From: Gnetum montanum
Taxonomy: Eukaryota; Streptophyta; Gnetopsida; Gnetales; Gnetaceae
Reading direction: 5' to 3'
Assembly (NCBI GenBank): GCA_015680685.1
Contig: MNCI01017629.1
Location: 193,504-219,156, forward strand
Length of the DNA: 25,653 nucleotides
The notes under the pieces were generated by a model that saw nothing but the letters and a program-made list of their open reading frames with translations, made no database searches and was not told the origin of the DNA. Shown here one piece after another: positions 1-9,800 of this stretch. The number at the start of each line of letters is the position of its first letter. Within the stretch, counting starts at the first letter, position 1. The position numbers and the translations under genes were made by a program.

Positions 1-44
1 TTGTAAGGAACTTGAGGATGAGTTTTCATTCAGTCATGGGGCTA
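1..44 (+). mobile_element. 3' internal end of a left-hand LTR retrotransposon, with polypurine-tract region
   Basis: These bases directly precede an LTR start (TGATGAGA at 45). They closely match the bases just before the 3' LTR of the complete element in this window (about 14992-15035); both end in ATGGGG or ATGGGGG plus a short spacer and then TGATGA. That position is where plus-strand priming occurs, so this is read as the end of an internal region whose body lies off the left edge. The purine run is short (GGGG at 38-41). Positions 1-54 recur exactly at 821-874. Confidence 0.7.
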
Positions 45-56
45 TGATGAGACATG

Positions 57-165
57 ATATGCACAAGCCGTGATATCGCGGCCGCCGCGATATCGCATCC
101 CCTACAATATCATGTACACGATATAGCGTCGTTCCCTGTGATATCGTGTACGTGATATCACGGTT
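57..165 (+). repeat. U3 array of GATATC-centred palindromes (left LTR)
   Basis: Repeated decayed copies of GCGATATCGC lie upstream of the TATA box. The best is an inverted repeat at 72-94: GATATCGCGGC, one central C, then its exact reverse complement. Further copies (TGATATCGTG, TGATATCACG, ACGATATAGC) differ mostly by C-to-T or G-to-A. The placement fits transcription-factor sites or a hairpin-forming enhancer, but that function is inference. Confidence 0.75.
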
Positions 166-177
166 CACCGTCAAATC

Positions 178-358
178 TATAAATAAGAGGCGGCACTCCC
201 CTCATTTGAAATGATAGGCTAGAAGTAGTGAAGCTCTAGCGAATTGATCACCCCAGAGATAGAATATTTTCCATGTGCCTACAGTAGGAGTCCCCCAAGT
301 GAACAGCTCTTTATTCAAGCAGCTTTGTACCTGAACGCAAGTTGTGTACGGCAATAAA
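178..358 (+). promoter_or_regulatory. LTR promoter TATA box and poly(A) signal (left LTR)
   Basis: TATAAATA lies at 178-185, directly downstream of the palindrome array, and AATAAA lies at 353-358. The order U3, TATA, R with AATAAA, U5 is standard for a plant LTR and recurs at the same relative positions in the copy at 25256 onward and in the complete element. Confidence 0.65.
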
Positions 359-433
359 GACAAGCTTTGTGGATAAACCTTGCAGTTCATGGATAGGTTT
401 ATTTAATGTTATTTACTTCTTTCCTAGTAATGC

Positions 434-616
434 GACATGAGTACGATTTGGTTACGAGCATTGATGAATGTGTACAACTAGCTAAGAAATCGGCTACTCA
501 TCACGATTAGATTCTCTCACCCTTACCTCCTAGAACATGGGACAAGTACAACTTGATTATGAGCATCTACAGATGTGTACAGCTAGTTAAGGAACCGGCT
601 GCTTGTCACACTTAGG
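434..616 (+). repeat. Imperfect 105-bp-period tandem duplication in U5
   Basis: Two diverged units follow each other. One has GTACGATTTGGTTACGAGCA from 441, then TGTACAACTAGCTAAG and CGGCTACTCATCAC. The other has GTACAACTTGATTATGAGCA from 546, then TGTACAGCTAGTTAAG and CGGCTGCTTGTCAC. Most differences are transitions. The right-hand LTR is cut by the window edge before this point, so it is unknown whether the whole family carries it. Confidence 0.75.
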
Positions 617-642
617 CTAGTTAGGTGCCTCAGTATGACCGN

Positions 643-874
643 ACTTCTCTTCTCTCTCCTCTTTTCTCTCAGCTGCCAAATGTGGCCTGATGTCATTGTA
701 ATAAGGTGTTCACCCTTTTTTTCATGAATACCATTTTGTCAAGTCTTGTAATAATGATCCATTCACATGTCATCCCATTAGTTCCATTCCCCTCAATAAT
801 TCCATACCTACCTGATATCATTGTAAGGAACTTGAGGATGAGTTTTCATTCAGTCATGGGGCTATGATGAGACA
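643..874 (+). other. Segment between two single Ns, probably misplaced internal 3' sequence
   Basis: It is bounded exactly by N at 642 and N at 875. Its last 54 bases (821-874) equal window positions 1-54, so it carries internal sequence, the pre-LTR end and the first 10 bases of an LTR in the middle of an LTR. The sequence on either side (GTTAGGTGC before, ACCATAC after) lines up with GTTAGGTGC at about 3293 and AACCATACC at 3411 in the complete element's LTR, where only about 110 unrelated bases lie between. The simplest reading is a short contig belonging upstream of position 1 that was scaffolded into an LTR gap. A true tandem rearrangement is possible but less likely. Confidence 0.65.
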
Positions 875-1038
875 NACCATACACCGTGACAACAACAAGT
901 AAGTCTGGGAAGACAACGATTAATTAACCCCAAGTGTTCCTTGCGGCGTTTAGGCATTTAGTCTGTGGAGTTTGATCGGATCGCACGTGCTACGCTCGTT
1001 TCGTATGGTTGAGTGTAGGGGTACCTCGCCACTCATCA

Positions 1039-1794
1039 ACTAACTAGAGATTTATGATTTTCTTTTGAGGAAATTTGTTTTGTAACATTCTAATAATACA
1101 TGGTACTCATTTTCTCCTACTTGTAGCAAACACAATTATCATATTTTACCTTCATGTTGCTTATTATTCCATCTTCTAATTTTAAGTTATAGATGGTATG
1201 ATCCCATTATTACTTTGCTAATTAGTGCTCTCATGGATATTGGAATTGTTCAATGTAGATATTTTGTTTCATCATGCCTACCACCTCTAATAATTTTCCA
1301 TGAAAATTAAATATTTTTTTGTATTTTTGTCTAATATCATCTCATTTTTTTATCTCTCAAAAAGTTTCTCTATAACAAGTTTTCAAACTTTTTTTATGAA
1401 TTTTAGTATTACATCAATATTTTTAATACCCCATTTTTGGATCTACAATCATCCTTCTAGGAACCACTCTTGTTGTTAAGATTTTTGGATGATCTCTATT
1501 AAGATCCTATTACTATTTTTATTATTAAAATATAATGTTTAAAACTCTGCCAATGTTGGTCCTCAACTTGAATATAAAGGATTGTTATCATCAGGCTTGT
1601 AGCCACCTATAAGACTATGTCAAATCTCATAAATGATTCTTTTCTAGATCTTGAAAATACTATGGCATTCCTCCAATGCAATGTGTAGTCTTCATAAGGC
1701 CCAATTATTGTGGAAAATGGGTAGGTATTTACTAGGATGCACAACATCATCGCCTAGATGTTGTGAAAAGTGAACAAGGGTTTCCACATCAAGG
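1039..1794 (-). pseudogene. LINE relic (LINE-B), C-terminal part of ORF2
   Basis: Read on the minus strand across several frames, this stretch matches the C-terminal part of a plant LINE reverse-transcriptase polyprotein. It has a decayed block of the kind 'LISKVIMGSYHL' followed by 'IRRW', and then 'GENEYHVLLECYKT' (plus coordinates about 1085-1126). This is the Cys/His 'DEEHFLLxCP'-type block that follows the 'R(T/L)GSHxLxxETGRW' block in such elements. Stops and frameshifts are frequent. It is the same copy as 2578-2640 and 15964-~16460, split by later insertions. Assignment of the part 1560-1794 to this element is uncertain. The left end is cut by the LTR at 1038. Confidence 0.6.
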
Positions 1795-2577
1795 ATAAGT
1801 GTGGGTAAAGAAGTAAATCAAGTGGCAAAAATTTCTTCTAAAATGGAGAAGTGGAGACATGATTTACAATCAAAGGGCTTAAAAATTAGTAAACTTGACA
1901 TGAAATATATGATATACAGTTTCAATAATATAAATAATGGTAAAATAGAAGTAACAATTCATGGCTAACAAGTCCCTCATTGCAAATAGTTTTGCTACCT
2001 AGGATCGATGCTCTAATCAAATAGTGAAATTAATTAAGATATAACAAATAGGGTTGAGGCAAGATGGTCAAAAATGGAGATAGGCTATGTGATAAAAGAT
2101 TTCCAATAAAACTAAAGGAAGAATGTTACAAGACAACAATCAAGTTTGCTATCTTATATGGTGCTAAATGTTGGGTAGTATTAAAAAAAGTATGAATAAC
2201 AAGTTAGTGTGGTAAAAATATTAATTCTTAGATAGACGTTGAATGTTACTAGAACAAAGAAACTACATAATACATATATTCAAGGAAGACTTAGAGGGAC
2301 TTCTATTTCAAGTAAGTGATAGAAATAGCATCTTAGTTGGTTTGGACATGTCCAAAGAAGATTAGATAATTAGTCTATAAAATAAAGATTGTTGCATCAT
2401 TATTCCAAGAAAGTCATTGAAATGAAAACTAAAACACATGGGAAAAATTAATTGAAGAGGATTTGAAGAAATTACAAATAAACAAAAAAATCTAGCTCTT
2501 CATAGAGATGAAAGGCTTAAAAAAACTCATGTAGCTAATCCTATTTTGTTAGGACACAACTAAATGATGATGATGTA
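1795..2577 (+). pseudogene. RTE-type LINE relic, 3' end of reverse-transcriptase ORF
   Basis: Plus-strand translation in changing frames gives a chain of RTE-clade blocks in the right order: 'MEKWRHDLQSKGLKISKL' near 1850 (family form 'LWRxxLESKGFRLSRxKTEYM'), 'CYLGSML' near 1996, 'FAILYGAKCWVV' at 2145-2180, 'WFGHVQRR' at 2338-2361, and an end of the form 'ALHRDE...THVANPILLGHN' near 2490-2560. A short ATGATGATG tail follows, the kind of simple tail typical of RTE elements. The ORF is broken by many stops. Only the 3' end is present (5' truncation is normal for LINEs), and the 5' boundary is approximate. It lies inside the minus-strand LINE-B. Confidence 0.7.
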
Positions 2578-2640
2578 GAATGTTGAAAATTAATACGTTG
2601 CTTCAACTTCTAGTGGCAACAAATTAGCTTCTAATAAAAG
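2578..2640 (-). pseudogene. LINE-B fragment between the RTE relic and the Athila-like element
   Basis: The minus strand from 2640 reads 'LLLEANLLPLEVEA', matching the family block 'LLLETGSLPIEVLAM'. When the element 2641-15958 and one copy of AAAAG are ignored, the frame from about 16020 down to 15964 continues directly into this block. The fragment ends about where the RTE tail begins. Confidence 0.65.
2636..2640 (+). repeat. Target-site duplication AAAAG, left copy
   Basis: AAAAG directly precedes the 5' LTR and is matched exactly at 15959-15963 directly after the 3' LTR. Five bases is the usual Ty3/gypsy target duplication length. It shows both LTRs belong to one insertion. Confidence 0.85.
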
Positions 2641-2810
2641 TGATAAAGCATCAAAGTGTCACGTTGATGAACCCTCAAAGAAAAGGCCTAATTAATGGGC
2701 CCCATTTGACGTAGCCTCATTGATGTGGTGTTGTTCCATTAATGGGGCCACGTCAACATAGCATTTACTGCATTTATAAGGCCCCATCGATGCAGCTCCA
2801 CAATAAAGTC

Positions 2811-3015
2811 TATAAATACACCCTCACCTACTAGGTTTATGGCATGTCTTGTCATAGTTGCAGTGAAGCTCTTACAGTTTTTCATTTGAGAGTTAGAATA
2901 TTTTTTGAGTGCTTTTTAGAATATTTTTTGAGTGCTTGTAGCAGGAGTCAAAAAGTGTATGGATCTTTATTTTAGCATTGATATACCTAAGCACAACAAT
3001 GTGAATGGCAATAAA
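2811..3015 (+). promoter_or_regulatory. 5' LTR TATA box and poly(A) signal
   Basis: TATAAATA at 2811-2818 and AATAAA at 3010-3015 fall in the same context as in the outer LTR family (CAATAAAGACAAGC). In the 3' LTR the equivalents have decayed to TATAACTA (about 15191) and AATGAA (about 15369). Confidence 0.6.
2893..2938 (+). repeat. 23-bp tandem duplication private to the 5' LTR
   Basis: TTAGAATATTTTTTGAGTGC occurs at 2893 and again at 2916. The 3' LTR has a single copy near 15274. The duplication therefore arose after insertion, or was lost from the other LTR by later change. Confidence 0.85.
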
Positions 3016-3588
3016 GACAAGCCTTTTGATAAATCTTACAACACTTGGAAATAGATTAATTATTTACTTATGCATTTAATGTTTTATGAAAATTATTTAA
3101 GTAATTAAATAATTAATTAAGCTAAACTAAGATAGATTAAGTAGCAATTAATTAAGCACATAAGTACGACCACTTCAAGCATATGCTTGGCACTTGGTAA
3201 TCTTAGTAACACTTAACATTTGATAACCTAGTAGCACTAAACATGTTCAAGATGTGTATGGAAAGTGGAAATGAATGCTTATGTGAGGATTAGTTAGGTG
3301 CAGTTAGATTAAGTTAGCAACTGAATTACTTCATTCTTTCCTTCCTTTGTTTTAAGCACCCAAAACATAAAACATAAAAATAATAAAAATCATATGCCTC
3401 AAATACACTTAACCATACCTTTGCATATCACAAGTGTGATTGGGAAGACAACAATTTACTATTAGGGCAAGTTCACTTCCTAAAGACTAGTGTATCAGAA
3501 GACATAGAATCCATAGAATTCAACCGAATCATGCATAAACACTTAGTGATTCATATGGTTGAGCTTAGGGGTACTTGATGCTCATCAT

Positions 3589-3606
3589 TGGTGCCATTTT
3601 CAAGGA
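3589..3606 (+). other. Primer-binding site, decayed tRNA-Asp type
   Basis: TGGTGCCATTTTCAAGGA begins one base after the 5' LTR. It differs from the plant tRNA-Asp complement TGGCGCCGTTGCCGGGGA, known as the primer site of Athila-type elements, only at sites that are almost all C-to-T or G-to-A. Position and spacing fit a minus-strand primer site. Confidence 0.7.
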
Positions 3607-3745
3607 TTCCTTTTGTTTGAAACATGCGCTATCTAGGTATATTGCAAATCATTAACATCATTGGACAAACCCTAAGTTCAAAAATTATTCTAAAAAAAAA
3701 AAAGATAATGATTTAAGCACACTAATAACTTATTTTTATTGAAAA

Positions 3746-6240
3746 ATGTCTTCTTCTCACAAGAATGATGATACTAAACCACCAATGCCTTAAGAATGCA
3801 AGGTGGTATATACTCATCCATATGAGTATGTGCCTAACTTCACCTTCATCCTACACCACGATGAACAACTGTAGTGGCAAGATATGGAGGGTAACATTAT
3901 AATGCCTCCCAATCGATCTATGTTGGGATGCTACTCCAAAAATTTTGGAGTTTGGGCATCCAAGATCTTCAAGAAGAGCACACATTGTGCATGACTATGA
4001 CTACTAGGACTACTATCCCACTGAAACATAAAGTAGGAGAGATCAACACTAGGAGAAGCACCATGAGGCTATGAAGGGAAAATGGTTCACTAATCCCCTG
4101 TTCTTGCTTAACCAAAATGACAATGACAATCCTTCCTCCATGGGTTCTCAACATGAAGATTCTCCACACCTTGATATTGGTAACAAGGGCTTGAACTTGA
4201 AGCTACAATCTACTATTAGTAATCTGGATTCAAGAAAAAGTGGGAGTAAAAGAAAGGGGTCGAGCAACCATCAAGATGATAAGAAAGCTTATGAATGTGG
4301 TCATAAAAAGTGTAGATGAGGTGGTAGATACCATCATGATGGCAGTCCTCCTCCCTCTTCACCCTCTTCATCTACATCTTCTTCTTCCTCTTCTGGTTTT
4401 GATAGATGTCACCAAAAGAACAGCAATGATGAAGGTGAATAATAAGGCAATAATGATTTCCAAGCCCACCATGAATGAAGGGGTAGAAAAGGAAATCATA
4501 AGCATCATCAAAATAATAATGATGATGAGCCTTTGTTGGCAACTTGGAAATGAAAATTCCAACCATGCATTTGAAAGATAGGCAGATCAAGCAACTTGAC
4601 ATGAACAATATTCCTAGATTTGAGGGGGGATATAACTCTAATCTACAAACACATCTTCAATTCTTTCACAATGCCTATGCCTTACAAAATATTGAAAATA
4701 ATTGGTAGAAATTAAAGCTATTTTCCAAGACACTCATCAAGGAAGCCAAAAGCTAGTATCGGTCCTTGGAGCTAGAATACATCTACAGGTGGAGTACAAT
4801 GCTAAAGTTGTTCAATGATGAATATTAGACATACTCCTGGGTGTCTAATCTAAGAAGGCATATTCAAGGATGAAAGAAAAGAACACATGAACCCTTGGAC
4901 ATTGCCATGGGAAAATACTATTCTCTCACACACCGATGCCCTAGCCATGGTTATTCTCAACAAAAACAACTTTTCCACATCATAGATGGACTTAGATCAG
5001 AAACAAGAAGAATTCCTAGGATCTATGCCCAAGGAAGACTATCAGAACTTAGAGACTATCAAATCCAAAGGTTGATAGAGATGGTAGAAAAAGAAGAAGG
5101 AGAGCTGAGGAAACAAGAAAGTGCTTAGGAGTATAACAAGGATCCTTCCATTAAAAAAAGGGAGGTCCAATTTTGTGACAATGAGGACGAAACACCACTA
5201 GATGATATGGTGAATAGAAAGACCTTGCCAATCCAAAAATCTATCTAAAATTTTTTCTAAGGTACATAAAATGTGGAATTCATTGGATGAAAAACTCCAA
5301 ACTTCTCTAAAGATCACAAAAGAATCAAGAGAGAAAAATAGTAACCATAATTGTAGAAGGCAGAAAGAAGCTAAACGTGCCTACCAAAGGGGTAAGGGCA
5401 AAGCTACTACAGTAGAAAAAGTTGTAAAGATAGAATTAGATGATGATTTTGAGTGCAACATCTGCCAATACGAACATCCTAAAGGATGTTTTCCTATCAT
5501 GTCACACTTGCAGGAGTCTATGGTGTACACGCTACATCCTAGATTGGCAAGAAGGCAAGCACCCAAAATATTGCCTTATTCTCAAGGCAATCCAAGGCAT
5601 TTCCATCAACAACAATAAGCTTATTATCCAAGTGGAGCTCCACCACAACCATATGAGAAATATCAGTACTGGTAACACCCACAATCATGGGGGATGCTAC
5701 CACTATGATAGTAGTACCCTTATAGGCAACTAAATCCATATGGGTACTATGTTTAGCAACCAATGTCTCCATGTGACTCTTTTAGTCATGTTTCTTTTTA
5801 GCATTACTACTACACACTAGAGTATCACAGAACTCATTCTCCATTTACTAGAGGGGAAACCCCATATCCCTATCACACTTCTCATCCTTTAACACATGTT
5901 CCTCCATCCTCCATCTAATTACCTCCTGCTCCATCTATGCATAGCAAAATTCCATAGTAGCTGCAACAACATAACACTACTAGGGTTATTAACATATAAC
6001 CACCTTTCTAATTGAATGGTTTAGAACCAAAATCCCAAAAATGACCATTATTTAAACCCAATAGTCCTCCAAATTCCTCATAGACTAATGCAACTGGCTA
6101 CTCTGTCTCTCCATCATCCTCTACATCAAATCCTTTCAAAAGCATTTCAAACCAAATGCCTCCTAAGATCCACACTGTCATGTTAATCCACATTGTATCT
6201 AATTAAATCCAAGCTGGCAACCGTCCTAGGAAAAGATCTA
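3746..6240 (+). pseudogene. Decayed gag region
   Basis: A start codon at 3746 opens a frame (MSSSHKNDD...) that meets TAA after 15 codons and TAG further on; coding then continues in shifting frames. From about 4600 a retrotransposon-gag-like stretch is readable ('FEGGYNSNLQTHLQFF', then an 'A..YRSLELEYI' block and 'LIEMVEKEEGEL'). A CCHC-like zinc knuckle 'CNICQYEHPKGC' (C-x2-C-x3-H-x3-C) begins at 5454. After it comes a Pro/Ser/Gln/Tyr-rich linker to about 6240 that leads into protease. In the family Gag forms the particle and packages RNA; this copy cannot make it. No separate gene is present here. Confidence 0.7.
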
Positions 6241-6249
6241 ACCCTAGAA

Positions 6250-6563
6250 GTCCTTTTATTTACTTGCAAATCCCTAGACATGAGTCATGCAAGGCTCTTC
6301 TTGATTTAGGTTTTGGTGTCATTCTCACTTTTCATGACATGTACAAAGCATGGAATCTATTACCTCTGAAGAAGAGTAATATCAATCTAGAATTAGCAAA
6401 CCAATCAATCACTATTCCTTTGGAACTTGTGGAGAACATTGTAGCAACTATTTCTAGGTGGTCCTATCCTATTAATCTTTTGGTAATCAAGGTTGAAAAC
6501 TACAAGGGAGACTTTCCAATTATTATGGAAAGGACATGGTTGAGCACTATTAATGCATGAATG
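6250..6563 (+). pseudogene. Retrotransposon aspartic protease relic
   Basis: An open stretch of about 98 codons carries 'ALLDLGFGV', matching the catalytic 'ALxDLGASV' of plant gypsy proteases. The catalytic Asp codon is at 6303-6305 and is intact, but the Ala/Ser after DLG is replaced by Phe. A middle block 'LELANQSITIPLELVENI' (family 'LQLADRSxxxPxGIVEDV') and a final 'FPIIMERTWLSTINA' (family 'PIILGRPFLATxxA') complete the fold order. In an active element it would cleave the Gag-Pol polyprotein. It ends at a TGA at 6558. Confidence 0.75.
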
Positions 6564-7169
6564 GACATCAGAGATCTCTCCTTGGAAATTTCCAAGATGA
6601 ATAAATTTGGAAAGATCAAAAAGGAGACAGTTCCATGCATCACATGTTGTGATACTAGGTGCAACTGAGTGTAGAAAATATGGTTTATTAAGAGCACATT
6701 CATCAAAGCATGTAGATAGTGTGTAGATGAACTTGAAATTCAAAGGTGTCTATATGTAGCAACCATAAAATAGAAGGGCACCTAACAACTAATAGCTGCT
6801 CTTGGAAGTGGCACACTTTGCATGGAACTTCTTGAGAGTCTGACATGTGCCTATATTGAAAGCATGAATAAACTAGAGAAAGTTCATCACCAACTCTTTG
6901 ATAATGTAAATGATAATACCAATTGTGGAGAGTTGAAAATCCTGAAAATTTTAAACAAGATCCCTTAGAGTTGAAAACTCTATATCAGCATGGAGTATGC
7001 ATTTTTGAAAAATGACAAGATGGTAATCATTAATGCAAATCTTGCTCTTGAATAGAAATAGATGCTATTGAAGCTGATCAACAAATGGCCAACCTTTGCT
7101 TGGTCATATCCTAAACTCACAAGGATTAATCCTAGGATATGCTAGCATCATATCTACACTGATTTGACC

Positions 7170-8440
7170 ATAAAGCTAAAGAGGCAATAGTAGCATTAGT
7201 TGAACCCCATATTGAAGTAGATTGTTAAAGAGGAAATTGAACAACTCCTCAAGGTGAGGTTTATCTATTTCATTGTAGATTATGAGTGGGTTAGTCCACT
7301 CATGATTGTACCAAAAAAGGTGGCAAGTGGCAAGTCTACATCGACTTCCAGCTATTGAATATTGTAACATTCAAAGATTACTTTCCATTATCATTTTTGG
7401 ATCATGTATTAGATACTATATCCAGGAATTGCTATTACAGTTTTCTAGATGCTTATAATGGCTATAACCAAATCTAGATCATGTTTGAAGATTAGGCAAA
7501 AACAACATTCACGAGTCCATGGGGAATTTTTTTATATCAAAATATGCCTTTTAGTCTATGCAATGCTCCTACAACATTCCAACACTTGGTCCTAAGCATT
7601 TTTAAGAAATAAATTGGTTGCAAGGTGGAAGTCTTTATGGATGACTTCTCCACCTATGGTGTCACATTTGAGCAAGCCTTGGACCACCTTGAGAAAGTAC
7701 TCAAAAGAGGTATGGAAACAAATGTATAACTCAATTAGTAGAAGAGTCATCTTACGATATAGGAGAGCATTATACTAGGGCACAAAATTTCTCATGCAGG
7801 GATTGAGATGAACCTTGAAAAGATAAGGGTCATCCAGGAAATAATTTGCCAATCTAAAACTATTAAAGATGTTTGGTCATTCATTAGATACATTGGCTAC
7901 TACCATTGATTCATAGAGAATTTCTCTAAGATCGCAAAATCGATGTTTGAGCTAACAAAGAAAGATACTTCATTTATATGGACTAAGGAATGCGAAAATG
8001 CATTCCAAAGCCTCAGAAAAAAGCTCATAGAGACTCCAATTCTATGAGCACATAACTAGTCCAAACCATTTCTTATCATGACAGATGCATCAAATTATGC
8101 CTTGGAAGATATGCTTACACAGTTGGACAACAAAAAACATCCATATTACATCCACTGCACAAGTTAAAGCATTGTGTGTGCATAGTTGAATTACACCACA
8201 ATGAAGAAAGAATTGATGGTGGTGATGTATGCTCTAGAAAAGTTCAGGCACTATGTGCTTAGATAAAAAGTGTTTGTGGACATTGATCATAGTGTCATCC
8301 ATTTCCTAATGGACAAGCCAAAAATGAGCCCCCATGTCATATAGTTGTTGATGATTTTTCATAAATTCAATCTTATAATGGTAGATAAAAAGGAGACTAA
8401 GAATCTGATTGCTAACCATCTCTCTTAGCTACAATGGGAT
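7170..8440 (+). pseudogene. Reverse transcriptase and RNase H relic
   Basis: Blocks in order: 'VSPLMIVPKK', 'VYIDFQLLN', 'DYFPLSFLDHVLD', 'SFLDAYNGYNQI', 'TTFTSPWGIF', 'MPFSLCNAPTTFQ', then the catalytic 'VFMDDFSTYG' with the two Asp codons at 7640-7645, followed by 'IILGHKIS', 'IRYIGYYH', and the RNase H entry 'FLIMTDASNYALEDML' and 'YTTMKKELMVVMYALEKFRHY'. These are the standard Ty3/gypsy RT-RNase H motifs. In-frame stops (for example inside 'NQI*IMFED*AKT') and frameshifts show it is dead. About 600 bases between protease and RT are poorly readable linker. Confidence 0.85.
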
Positions 8441-8619
8441 AACAAAGAGGAGGAGAGCCCACTCTCTGATCAATTTCCTAATGAACTTCTCTTTGCTTAT
8501 GCAATAAATGAAAAAATTCCCATAGAACTAAAATGGTATGATGGCATCATCACTTATCTTCTCACTCAAGAAATGCCAGTAGATCTAAACTACAAAATGA
8601 AATAATAGTTTCTGCATTG

Positions 8620-9800
8620 GGCTAAGTACTTCATGAAAATCAATAGACACCTTTACAAGGTGTGCACCGATGGCCTAGTTCATTAGTGTGTCACTGATGT
8701 AGATCAATTTTGCATTCTCTAGGATGTTCACAAAGGCCACTATTCTGCGGGATGCATGGCCATTATGATACTAATAGTAGTATATTATTTGCCAACCATC
8801 TTCAAGAATGTCCACCAACTTGTCTGCTCTTGTGAACACTATCAACGAGATGGTGGGATGACTACATAAATGGAGGGACCTCAATAGTGGATTCAACCAC
8901 TAGAACCCTTCAGCATATGGGGCATCGACTTCATGAATCCCATCACACCTATCTCAGATGGAAAGGAAAATATAATCGTTGTTGTTGATTACTACACAAA
9001 ATGGCCAGAAGCAACAATCATCATTAACTATACATCATCCACTGCTACATGATTTATACAACAAATAGTTGTGAATAGGTTTGGGATGCCACATGCATTG
9101 ATTTATAACAATGGAAATCATTTTACAAGTTCTACTTTTTGCAAGCTTATGCAATGCTTGGGAGTTGAACATAAGTTAACACCCTACCATCCCCAAGCCA
9201 ACGATCAAGCAAAAGTTACCAATAACGAGCTCACAAAGATCCTAATAAGAAGTATCAGAAAATATAGGAGAGACTGGAGCACAAAATTAAATGATGCCCT
9301 TTGGGCATACCACTCAACATGAAAACTTCTTATAGGTTACTCTCCCTAGGAGCTGGTATATAGAAAATTACCAACTCTACCTATCCAATTAGAGCTTTGT
9401 ACACTTTCAGCAACCTGTGACTTGACCTTAACCTTATCTTAGCATAAAAAGAAAGATTAATCAACCTCAATGTGCTAAATGAAAATTGATTAGTAGCCCT
9501 ATCCTTGAATGAAGTGCACAAGGCATTTAACAAAAAGTATCATGACCTTAGAATACGAAAAGACAAATTTCAACTAGGAGATAAAGTTTTCTACTAGAAC
9601 CCCACACACATACCTCAATGAATTAAGTTTCAAAAATTTTGGAAAGGTCCTTACATCATTTATGAAACCTTTCATTTTAGGTCCATGTTGAGCTACAAAC
9701 CTAAGAGCCTAGACAAAAAGCAGCTAGTCAACATCCAACAAGTAAAACCTTTCCACAAACCCAAGCAAGCTAGTACAACAAATGCCTCAACATATGGACA
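8620..9800 (+). pseudogene. Retrotransposon integrase relic
   Basis: The zinc-binding part is recognisable ('HKGHYSAG' near 8730, 'CSCEHYQR' near 8830). The catalytic core follows: 'WGIDFMNPI' with the first catalytic Asp at 8927-8929, 'YYTKWPEA', then 'IYNNGNHFTS', where the usual 'DNG' Asp is Asn (AAC at 9107-9109). After that come 'LTPYHPQAN' and 'NNELTKIL', which includes the expected Glu. The longest open piece is 9071-9322. The C-terminal part ('FGKVLTSFM...') decays toward 9780 with no chromodomain readable. Stops in the core and the Asp-to-Asn change both indicate loss of activity. Confidence 0.85.

Larger units (their letters stand above)
45..1038 (+). mobile_element. 3' LTR of a Ty3/gypsy-like element (outer family), interrupted
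   Basis: The LTR begins TGATGAGACATG and ends in CTCATCA at 1038, the same terminal sequences as the complete element's LTRs (TGATGA...CTCATCA). The first ~430 bases match 25256-25653, which is a second copy. In order it holds a palindrome-rich U3 (about 57-165), a TATA box, an R/U5 part with a poly(A) signal, an imperfect 105-bp tandem repeat, and a terminal part shared with the other LTR family (GGGAAGACAAC, then GGGGTAC near the end). The stretch 643-874 does not belong to the LTR and is flanked by single N bases. No primer-binding site follows 1038, so this is a 3' LTR of an element extending leftward. The flank after 1038 is minus-strand LINE sequence. Confidence 0.8.
2641..3587 (+). repeat. 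5' LTR of the Athila-like element
   Basis: It starts TGATAAAGCATC and ends GCTCATCA. It aligns along its whole length with 15036-15958, with many differences, mostly transitions, indicating an old insertion. U3 carries diverged copies of a CCCCATCGA-type motif. A TATA box lies at 2811-2818 and AATAAA at 3010-3015. It has a 23-bp tandem duplication (2893-2938) absent from the 3' LTR. The primer-binding site follows after one base. Confidence 0.9.
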
